Source: JBBDSU01 sp040904825 (GTDB lineage: Bacteria; Actinomycetota; Nitriliruptoria; Nitriliruptorales; Nitriliruptoraceae). Taken from it: 12,187 nucleotides of DNA. The notes beneath the pieces were generated by a model. That model searched no databases, was not told the origin of the DNA, and saw only the letters and a list, made by a program, of their open reading frames with translations. The DNA lies in NCBI GenBank assembly GCA_040904825.1, contig JBBDSU010000008.1:1-12187 (forward strand). The letters are read 5' to 3'. Both the position numbers and the translations under genes were made by a program. Below are positions 1 to 5,603 of the stretch, one piece after another (within the stretch, counting starts at the first letter, position 1; each line of letters begins with the position of its first letter).

Positions 1-185
1 GTTGCCGCGACGTGGGATCCGACGCGTCGGCCGTCTGGCGAGGCCCATGCCAGTGGAATCTGTGTGCTCAGCGTGTCGAGGTGGTGGGTCGCGGTCGACC
101 AGTGTGCTGCTGCATCGGTGGCGGCATCTGCCATCCGCCGCAGTTGCGCCGCCGCCACCGACAGATGCCGCGCGGTGGCTACCAA
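1..185 (-). CDS. WXG100-like small helical protein (partial, runs off left edge)
   Basis: This reading frame is open from a TTG at 185 to the window edge (about 61 residues) and is Ala-rich and helical. A first helix holds the segment AAQLRRMADAATDAAAHW. A turn then follows with the residues LAWASPDGRRVG. A first Ala/Leu helix, then a W-x-S-P-x-G-x-x turn and a second helix is the pattern of actinobacterial WXG100/ESX-like small proteins, which are type VII secretion substrates or partners. The start is uncertain. TTG185 overlaps the TAG of the upstream gene, with AGGA touching it; GTG158 and GTG215 are alternatives. The overlap with the preceding small helical gene suggests one operon and a possible partner pair. 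The family call rests on pattern alone, and no secretion ATPase is visible here. Confidence 0.5.
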   Translation of the reverse strand, partial: MVATARHLSVAAAQLRRMADAATDAAAHWSTATHHLDTLSTQIPLAWASPDGRRVGSHVAA

Positions 186-469
186 TCCTGAGGGCCGAAG
201 GCCCCGTTCACCCACCGGTCAGCGTCAGTCACTGCCGCGTGGACCTGCCGCAGGGTCGTGGCGACCAGCGCGAGCCTGAGGTCGAGCCGCTCGGCGAACC
301 GGTCCATGCAGCCAGCCAACTCAGTCAGTGGGCGGTCGATGAGGCCGATACCCAGTGGCGTTGCACGCAGCCGGGAAGTCATCATGGGGATCTCGCGCAG
401 TTGGCGACGCGTCGATGCCAGGTGGTCGTACGCCTCCTGCGCTCGTTCGGGATGCCATTCGCTCACCAT
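179..469 (-). CDS. small helical protein, possible EspC/WXG100-type (96 aa)
   Basis: A 96-residue protein with ATG at 469 and GGGG about 7 bases upstream. The open frame extends further upstream, but that part is Arg/Ser-rich and does not look coding, so the internal ATG is preferred. The sequence forms two amphipathic helices (about residues 5-32 and 46-82) with a Pro/Gly break near TPLGIGLID, and ends in WVNGAFGPQDW. Size and helix-turn-helix layout resemble EspC-like or WXG100-like actinobacterial proteins that pair with a second small protein. The next gene downstream is of the same kind and overlaps its stop codon. There is no exact W-x-G motif in the turn, so the family is inferred. The function is unknown; type VII secretion substrate or chaperone partner is the best guess. 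Confidence 0.55.
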   Translation of the reverse strand: MVSEWHPERAQEAYDHLASTRRQLREIPMMTSRLRATPLGIGLIDRPLTELAGCMDRFAERLDLRLALVATTLRQVHAAVTDADRWVNGAFGPQDW

Positions 470-730
470 GCGAACCCCGTGACCTGTCGTGGAGTCGTAG
501 ACGCTAAGCCCACCGGGAGTGTGGCTCCAGCTCCGGCCCTTTCTCGTCTGTGGACGACACCGAGCGGATCGGGCCGAGGCGGTGCTGCGGACTTGAGGAT
601 TGGTGCCAGCCACGTCACGATGGGATGGCATGGAAGGTCTGCACGCTCGACATGGGCCGGTTTGAGCAACCCCACCGTCGTGGTCCGAACGGGTTGCCAT
701 GATCCGTGTTGGACCGTCAGGAGACTTCAG
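470..730. other. intergenic region between divergent small genes
   Basis: These 261 bases separate the minus-strand helical pair from the plus-strand 66-residue gene, so promoters in both directions should lie here. I see no convincing -35/-10 pair, palindrome or RNA gene. Open frames crossing it on both strands have compositions (Arg, Ser, Pro, Cys-rich) typical of antisense shadows in high-GC DNA. Confidence 0.4.
719..723 (+). promoter_or_regulatory. ribosome binding site AGGAG that sets the start at 731
   Basis: AGGAG lies 7 bases before the ATG at 731. It selects this ATG over the long open frame that continues upstream in the same phase, and supports translation of the short protein as a separate gene. 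Confidence 0.7.
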
Positions 731-931
731 ATGTCGAACAACGCCGCACCGTCAGATCCGACGTCGGTTCTGCAGTGGGTGGACACGAGGTGGCCAGATC
801 TTGGCGAGCCGACCGGAGCGGAGTTGATGGCTGCGCTTGACGATGTGCTTGCTGGACGGCCTGTTGCAGCCGAACAGTTCCCGCCGATGGGATGCTCCAT
901 CAAATGGGCACCCGGAAATGACCCAAACTGA
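731..931 (+). CDS. 66-aa protein equal to the C-terminal tail of thioredoxin-family proteins
   Basis: The residues from about 27 to the end (TGAELMAALDDVLAGRP, then MGCSIKWAPGN) match the well-known tail of bacterial thioredoxin-family (AhpC/TSA-like) proteins, in which TGADL..ALD..L and (S/M)GC(N/S)IKWKPGNEP close the protein. The preceding LQWVDTRWPDLGEP resembles the last strand of the same fold. The catalytic CxxC domain, normally 100 or more residues, is absent, and the upstream in-frame sequence shows no trace of it. The gene nevertheless has its own ATG and a well-placed AGGAG. It is either the remnant of a truncated gene that kept or acquired a ribosome binding site, or a genuine minigene. 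The single conserved Cys of the GCSIKW motif is intact. Its stop overlaps the candidate CTG start of the next small ORF. Confidence 0.6.
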   Translation: MSNNAAPSDPTSVLQWVDTRWPDLGEPTGAELMAALDDVLAGRPVAAEQFPPMGCSIKWAPGNDPN

Positions 932-1161
932 ACGCGCCTGGCGACAATGGGGCGGCGGATCCCAAGACCCCGGCCAGTCCAGACGAGATCACAACGGCAC
1001 ACTCGCCGACGGTCGGTGATCTGGATCGGCAGATCGCCACATTGAGGCGCTATCGCGACGACTTGCCGCCGCATAGCGAATCTGGCACGCGGCGCGCTCT
1101 CGACGAGCGCCTAGCGTCGCTCGAAGCCATGCGCAGAAACCACAACAAGCCTGCCGGCTGA
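928..1161 (+). CDS. hypothetical small protein, CTG start overlapping the preceding stop
   Basis: This frame is open from just after a TGA at 919-921 to the TGA at 1159. The only early start is CTG at 928, which overlaps the TGA of the preceding gene as CTGA, the same geometry as a coupled ATGA. The product would be 77 residues. It has a Pro/Ala/Asp-rich disordered N-terminal part, then a charged helical segment (about residues 31-72) with DLDRQIATLRRYRDDLPP and RRALDERLASLEAMRRN, which looks like a short coiled coil. Amino-acid composition and high third-position GC are those of a real gene. The alternative frame from ATG 918 ends after 33 residues and looks non-coding. I do not recognise the family. 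A frameshift joining the two frames is another possible explanation. Confidence 0.4.
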   Translation: MNAPGDNGAADPKTPASPDEITTAHSPTVGDLDRQIATLRRYRDDLPPHSESGTRRALDERLASLEAMRRNHNKPAG

Positions 1162-1200
1162 CGAGTCGGTGCCGCCAGTTTGGTGACAGATCGATCTCGG

Positions 1201-1219
1201 CCGCCGTACGGACCGGCGG
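1201..1219 (+). terminator. weak GC hairpin after the small ORFs
   Basis: CCGCCG at 1201-1206 pairs with CGGCGG at 1214-1219 over a 7-base loop. It lies 39 bases after the small ORF's stop and before the histidine kinase, followed by a single TT only. A stem this short is common by chance in GC-rich DNA. Confidence 0.2.
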
Positions 1220-1311
1220 TTACTGTGGCGTTGGGGTCGGAGGGATGGCACCCCACGAGGGTCGACATCGGTCGCAATCTGTGATCGCCAAGCACGGCTC
1301 GGCCACGACGT

Positions 1312-1317
1312 GGGAGG
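1312..1317 (+). promoter_or_regulatory. ribosome binding site GGGAGG for the kinase GTG start
   Basis: GGGAGG(GG) lies 8 bases before GTG 1326. It favours that start over the in-frame ATG at 1245, whose nearest purine run almost touches the ATG and whose extra 27 residues are polar and unlike a membrane-protein N-terminus. Confidence 0.6.
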
Positions 1318-1325
1318 GGCTTGCG

Positions 1326-2642
1326 GTGCTCTTCGAGCGGGTCATTGACGCTTGGCGTCGAGCGGGTGCGGGATTGGTAGCCCGCACCCGGTTGGCGCTG
1401 TGCACGCTGGGCGTCGTCAACCTGCTCGGCGGTGCGCTGGGCGCGCTGATTGTGCCGATCGACCGAATGGCGACGTCGTCGGTTGTCGCCGGCGCGGTCG
1501 TTCTGTCGGCGCTGCTGATTGCCGACATGATGCGTGCGCGGGCAACTCCGTGGATTGTGGTTGTTGAAGCGCTCGTCCTTGCGGCCTACATGCCGTTGAC
1601 CGGCATGATCGAGATCGGCTGGGCCCCCTACTACGCCCTGTTGTTGTGCCGATCGATGGCCGGCACGGTTGGCGGAATCTTGACGCGATCGATGGTGTAT
1701 TTCGCGTCATTCGCATGGTCGTCTGCCTATGCCATGAATCTGGATCGCCCGTCCCTCATCGCGTACTTGATAGTCCACCTTCTTGCTTTCGTCGCGGTCT
1801 CCCAATTGACCTTCCACTTGTTCCGCACACTGAGTGACCACGAAGCCAACGCACGTTCGGTTGAGGCGACGTTGGCCGCAATGCGGGAAGTCGAAGAGAT
1901 GAAGAACACCTTCTTGACGGCCACGTCACACGAGTTGCGCACCCCGGTCAGCGTGATCCATGGCATCGCCGATGTTTTGGCGAACCGCTGGGACGATGTC
2001 GGACCCGATCAGCGACGGCAACTGCTTGATCGACTCAATGCCAACACGCAGAGGCTGTGGAAGTTGCTCGAGGAATTGCTTGATGTCGACCGCCTGCTTC
2101 AGGGTCGGCTGATGATTTCACGGACCCAAGTGGATGTCACCTCTGTGGTAGTGGCCGCCGTCGACGCGACCGTCGTCGACGCACGTCCGGTGACCAAGCC
2201 GGCCGATTCAGTGACAGGGTGGGTCGACCGGATGATGGTCGAGCGCATCGTCGAGAATCTGGTGGCCAACGCGGTCAAGTACACCCCAGCCGGAACGCCT
2301 ATCGACGTGCAGGTCCGGCGTGACGGCCACGGTGTCACGATTACTGTCGATGATGAGGGACCTGGTGTTCCGCTCGATCAGCGCGAGGCGGTCTTCGACG
2401 TGTTCCGCCGGCTCGACGGGACTCACCCGTCTCCGGGTACCGGCATCGGCCTGGCTCTGGTGAAGCGGTTCGCACAGCTGCATGGAGGTAGTGCGTTCAT
2501 CGCAGATGCACCGAATGGCGGGTGCCGTGTGGTCGTCGTACTGCCGGACGACGAAGGTTGCCGTGACGGACCGGACGACCTTGAGCATCCCCTTGGCCGC
2601 GTCGACGGTCGTCCGATTTCAAGCACTGGCGCCTCTGCGTGA
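1326..2642 (+). CDS. membrane sensor histidine kinase
   Basis: A 438-residue orthodox histidine kinase from GTG 1326 (465 residues if ATG 1245 is used). Residues about 20-165 hold five to six hydrophobic segments with very short loops and no large extracellular sensor domain, so sensing is probably within the membrane. A short coiled linker (HEANARSVEATLAAMREVEEMK) leads to the H box SHELRTPVSVIHG with His202. The ATP-binding domain has an N box (ENLVANAVKY, Asn311/Asn315), G1 (DDEGPGV, near residue 343), an F box (FDVFRRL) and G2 (GTGIGLALVK). All catalytic elements are intact. About 30 residues of Asp/Gly/Pro-rich tail follow. No response regulator is adjacent. Instead its TGA overlaps the GTG of an asparagine-synthase-like gene. 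The signal it senses cannot be read from sequence. Confidence 0.92.
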   Translation: MLFERVIDAWRRAGAGLVARTRLALCTLGVVNLLGGALGALIVPIDRMATSSVVAGAVVLSALLIADMMRARATPWIVVVEALVLAAYMPLTGMIEIGWAPYYALLLCRSMAGTVGGILTRSMVYFASFAWSSAYAMNLDRPSLIAYLIVHLLAFVAVSQLTFHLFRTLSDHEANARSVEATLAAMREVEEMKNTFLTATSHELRTPVSVIHGIADVLANRWDDVGPDQRRQLLDRLNANTQRLWKLLEELLDVDRLLQGRLMISRTQVDVTSVVVAAVDATVVDARPVTKPADSVTGWVDRMMVERIVENLVANAVKYTPAGTPIDVQVRRDGHGVTITVDDEGPGVPLDQREAVFDVFRRLDGTHPSPGTGIGLALVKRFAQLHGGSAFIADAPNGGCRVVVVLPDDEGCRDGPDDLEHPLGRVDGRPISSTGASA

Positions 2643-4147
2643 CCACGCGCCTTGCCGTCGAGCGTGATGCAGCCCTGCCGTTGATGGCTTGGGTGGCATA
2701 TCGCCAGCGTGGCGACAGCACAGTTCAACTCCGCTGCGGTGGCGGTGTGGAAGTGGGCGACCGAAGGTGGGTTGAAGGCGCTTGGACGGCACCTTTCGAC
2801 GAGTGGGGGTTGGCTAGCTCATGGCTGGCGGGATCGGCCGGGTTGGTCGATGGCGAGGACCTTGTCGTGGTCCCGCCGGGGCACACGCTCGAAGGGCTGT
2901 GGGTCGCGCGCACATCCGATGACGTGACGGTGGCGAACTCGCTGCCGTTGCTCCTGGCTGCAACCAACCTGCAACTCGACGATGCCTATCCCCACTACCT
3001 CCGACGCTTCCTCGACGTGATCTACGGTCTGCCCCGGCACGACATTCGAGTGCCGACAACCTCGGGCGTCGACATTCATCTGATGGTCTTGCGGGCGTTG
3101 CGGATCCACAGTGATCTGGCTTGGACGTTCGAGCCGCCATGGACACCCGGACCCTTCCGTGACTTCAGTCACTACAGGGCGTCACTGGTTCACGCGATGC
3201 AGCAGTTGACCGCTAACGCCGCCGCTGGATCGCGCCGTCGCACGTTCGAACCTCTGGCCACGTTGTCGTCCGGCTACGACTCGCCTGCCTGTGCGGTCAT
3301 CGCCGGTGAAGCAGGTTGCCGTCGAGCCGTGACTATCAGCCGCGGACGTGATCGTGCTGACCGCTCGGTGGTTGACGATTCTGGCGCCGACCTGGCCGAG
3401 CCGTTGGACATGGAAGTCATAGAGCGTCCGCGGGTCGTCGATCTCAGTGTCGATGGAGAGGTCGTCGCGGATGAATTCTGGGCTACCGGAATGTCGGGAG
3501 AAGACATCGTCATGCGCGTGTTCGACGATGTCCTGCCAGGCTCCCTGCTTGTGACTGGCTTCTACGGCGACACGTTGTGGTCACCGACAGGGCCGGTGAG
3601 CACGACCCTGCGGCGAGTTGACGTGGCCGGCGCGTCGATGGGAGAGTTTCGTTTGCGCCTCGGGTTCGTGCATGTGCCGCTGCCCTTCTTCGGCGCGATG
3701 GAGCATCCATCGATCAAGGCCATCTCGACGGCCGACGAGATAGCCTCATGGCGCCTGAACGTGCCCTATGACCGCCCAATTCCGCGCCGCATCGTTGAAC
3801 AGCACGGCATCGCTCGTGCATCGTTTGGTCGCGAGAAGAAGGCGACAACAACGATCGCGAATCGGCGAATATTCGATGACACGGCGGTCTGTGCTGCGAT
3901 TGCGGACTATGCGCATCGTCGCGGACATACCTGGCGCACCCGCGTGCGTCACAAAGGTGTCGACGTCGGTTTCCGACTCGCGCGTCCCTTGATGCGGGTT
4001 GCGCGCCCGATCGCCAAACGTGCCGGGTGGCGTATCGACGTGGTCCGGCGACAAAGCCTGCATGGACCAGACGGCACACTGGTGTTCTTGTGGGCGGTGG
4101 ATCACCTCCGACACGGCCGTTACGAGCACATCCGCGCGAGCGAGTGA
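2639..4147 (+). CDS. asparagine synthase-like ATP-dependent amide ligase without glutaminase cysteine
   Basis: A 502-residue protein whose GTG start overlaps the kinase stop by 4 bases (GTGA). The C-terminal half carries the adenylating PP-loop as LSSGYDSPACAVIA (Ser211, Gly212, Asp214, Ser215), a variant of the SGGxDS of asparagine synthases. A second motif follows, GMSGEDIVMR and TGFYGDTLW (about residues 284-314), and then the Lys-containing GREKKATT near 398. The family activates a carboxylate as its AMP ester and transfers it to an amine. The N-terminal half has the outline of the Ntn glutaminase fold (GLVDGEDLVVVPPG, then VARTSDDVTVANSLP) but starts MTTRL with no Cys2, so it should not release ammonia from glutamine. 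Relatives occur in polysaccharide, lasso peptide and other specialised pathways. The actual substrate is unknown. Translational coupling to a sensor kinase is unusual. Confidence 0.75.
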   Translation: MTTRLAVERDAALPLMAWVAYRQRGDSTVQLRCGGGVEVGDRRWVEGAWTAPFDEWGLASSWLAGSAGLVDGEDLVVVPPGHTLEGLWVARTSDDVTVANSLPLLLAATNLQLDDAYPHYLRRFLDVIYGLPRHDIRVPTTSGVDIHLMVLRALRIHSDLAWTFEPPWTPGPFRDFSHYRASLVHAMQQLTANAAAGSRRRTFEPLATLSSGYDSPACAVIAGEAGCRRAVTISRGRDRADRSVVDDSGADLAEPLDMEVIERPRVVDLSVDGEVVADEFWATGMSGEDIVMRVFDDVLPGSLLVTGFYGDTLWSPTGPVSTTLRRVDVAGASMGEFRLRLGFVHVPLPFFGAMEHPSIKAISTADEIASWRLNVPYDRPIPRRIVEQHGIARASFGREKKATTTIANRRIFDDTAVCAAIADYAHRRGHTWRTRVRHKGVDVGFRLARPLMRVARPIAKRAGWRIDVVRRQSLHGPDGTLVFLWAVDHLRHGRYEHIRASE

Positions 4148-4193
4148 GCAGCACCGATGGTGGCGGCCGCCAGCGACCAGACAGGAGCTCGAT

Positions 4194-4607
4194 ATGCCAG
4201 GCACCGATATAGACAACGGCCGCTACGTAATGCGGCGTCGTGTAGACGCTGAACCGAAGGTTGTCGAAGAGCGTGTCAGGGCCGCCTTGGGTGAGGAAGG
4301 GTTTGGTGTACTGACCGAGATTGACGTGGCAGCAACCTTGCGGAGCAAGTTGGGGGTCGACACTCCGTCGTATGTGATTCTCGGGGCGTGCAAGCCGACC
4401 TATGCCCACCGTGCGCTTGAACTCGAGCCCGAACTGGGAGCGCTGCTGCCGTGCAACGTCGTCGTGCGAGCTCATCCTGATGGAGGTTCGGAGGTCATCG
4501 CCATCGACCCGAACGTGATGCTTGGACTGGCATCAGCACCTGAACTTGCCGACCTCGCCCAGGTAGTGGCAGAAGAACTGCGTGCCACCTTGGAGCGCGT
4601 TGGGTAG
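4194..4607 (+). CDS. DUF302 family protein
   Basis: A 137-residue protein with ATG at 4194 and AGGAG 6 bases upstream; an in-frame ATG at 4230 is a weaker alternative. The core EEGFGVLTEIDVAATLRSKLGVD, the segment YVILGACKPTYAHRAL and then LLPCNVVV are hallmark segments of DUF302, a small alpha/beta fold with no settled biochemical role. The conserved Cys of GAC and the Cys of LPC are both present; some authors connect the family to metal or redox handling, which is not shown here. The gap to the upstream ligase gene is 46 bases, so it is probably co-transcribed with the kinase and ligase. A long hairpin closes the unit. Confidence 0.88.
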   Translation: MPGTDIDNGRYVMRRRVDAEPKVVEERVRAALGEEGFGVLTEIDVAATLRSKLGVDTPSYVILGACKPTYAHRALELEPELGALLPCNVVVRAHPDGGSEVIAIDPNVMLGLASAPELADLAQVVAEELRATLERVG

Positions 4608-4638
4608 TCCTGTTCACAGCAAAGCGGTTCACAGCACA

Positions 4639-4684
4639 GCGGCGGTCCGCTGACAACCGATGTTCGGTGTCTACGGACCGCCGC
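4639..4684. terminator. bidirectional terminator hairpin between convergent genes
   Basis: GCGGCGGTCCG at 4639-4649 is a perfect inverted repeat of CGGACCGCCGC at 4674-4684. The 24-base loop can itself fold (GAC-A-ACCGA pairing with TCGGT-GTC around TGT), giving one long rod. It lies 32 bases after the DUF302 stop and 79 bases after the stop of the opposing DUF4870 gene. There is no clean T run, as is common in high-GC actinobacteria. Confidence 0.7.
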
Positions 4685-4762
4685 CGAGTTCTTGAGGCGG
4701 CTACCTCGATGTCACCATCGGACAACCGCTCATTGCCTGCTGGGTCTCCTTCACCTGATGGG

Positions 4763-5185
4763 TTACTTCGCCGCCCACGTCTCGGCAATGTCGCCGATGA
4801 CAGGCAGCTTGAACTTCTCGAGGTTGTAGCCCTTGATGCACAGGAAGACCCACAGCGCGAGTATTGCGAGTCCGAAGACCAGGTTGATCAGGCCGATGAT
4901 CGCCAACATGCCCAGCGTTCCGCCTAGGAGTCCGGTCAGCAGGCCCAGGACAATGTAGAAGACGAAGACGACGATTGACAGCAGTACCGACTGAGCGCCG
5001 TGGAAGCGCACGATCGGGTGCTTCTGTGTCAGATACATGATCAGTCCACCGATCCAACCGAACAGCAGGTACGCCAACAGTCCGGCGACCTTCGGGTCCA
5101 GCCCTTCGATGCCTCCTGATCCTCCACCCGGTTGAGGTGGCGGTGGATTGTTGCTCGGGGGCGGTTGGTTGTTCATGTCACTCAT
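4763..5185 (-). CDS. DUF4870/Tic20-like membrane protein with Pro-rich N-terminus
   Basis: A 140-residue protein. Residues 6-30 are a Pro/Asn/Gly-rich cytoplasmic tail (NQPPPSNNPPPPQPGGGSGG), followed by DPKVAGLLAYLLFGWIGGL (first membrane segment). The conserved amphipathic loop LTQKHPIVRFHGAQS comes next, then two further hydrophobic segments (about 66-88 and 92-118) and a short charged end. The loop and the three-to-four-helix layout are those of DUF4870, a Tic20-like family of unknown function widespread in bacteria, often with such Pro-rich tails in actinobacteria. ATG at 5185 has AAGGGA upstream on the minus strand. An internal ATG four codons in is possible. It stands alone between the terminator and a 418-base intergenic stretch. 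Confidence 0.85.
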   Translation of the reverse strand: MSDMNNQPPPSNNPPPPQPGGGSGGIEGLDPKVAGLLAYLLFGWIGGLIMYLTQKHPIVRFHGAQSVLLSIVVFVFYIVLGLLTGLLGGTLGMLAIIGLINLVFGLAILALWVFLCIKGYNLEKFKLPVIGDIAETWAAK

Positions 5186-5603
5186 ATGGTGTTCCCTTCA
5201 TGGTCGCCATGCGTGGGGTGTGCACGGCCAGTTGTCGTCGGGCGCGTTCGTCACTTGTCGGCTCTGGGTGAAACTCGCCGACACGAGGACTCTCTCCCGG
5301 GTACAGGCTAGAGCCACCGAGGCCACAGAACGCGGATATCCGTCAATTTCGTCATCGTGAATCATGTCGTCGGTGAGGTGCGCTGCGATGGTCGGATTCG
5401 CTGTCACACGGGGATCCTCTGGGCAGATCGGATTGGTCACGGCTGGTCGGGCTGGTCACGCACAGCATGCTTCGTCGGGTTGCCAGTCACGAGGGGCAGA
5501 GGACCCGACTTGAGGGGACAGACGTCACCCTCGGCAGAATGGTTGCCAGCTGTTGGCCACTAACGTTGGGCTGAAGCTGCCATCTTGGCGGGGGAGGGGT
5601 GAG
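5186..5603. other. 418-base divergent intergenic region
   Basis: It separates the DUF4870 gene (minus) from azlC (plus) and should carry promoters for both. Three TGGTC motifs at 5434, 5444 and 5453 are spaced about one helical turn apart, and the outer two extend to TGGTCACG. A 7-bp inverted repeat lies at 5474-5480 and 5503-5509 (GTCGGGT/ACCCGAC). No convincing coding frame is present: a GTG-started minus frame (5198-5440) lacks an SD and a recognisable protein pattern. Confidence 0.4.
5592..5599 (+). promoter_or_regulatory. ribosome binding site GGGAGGGG for azlC
   Basis: The purine run GGGAGGGG ends 4 bases before ATG 5604, with its GGAGG core at 6 bases. It selects this start over the upstream in-frame TTG at 5553, which has no SD. 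Confidence 0.6.

Noticed and set aside
2..931. A 309-residue plus-strand open frame covering the first 930 bases
   Set aside because: Only its last 66 residues look like protein. The rest is antisense to two helical genes and has Arg/Ser/Pro-rich shadow composition; AGGAG before ATG 731 marks the real start.
3714..4475. A 253-residue minus-strand open frame opposite the ligase and DUF302 genes
   Set aside because: Antisense to two well-supported genes; composition is typical of a GC-rich shadow with no recognisable motif.
5198..5440. An 80-residue minus-strand frame upstream of the DUF4870 gene
   Set aside because: GTG start without a ribosome binding site, no family pattern, and it sits in the probable promoter region.
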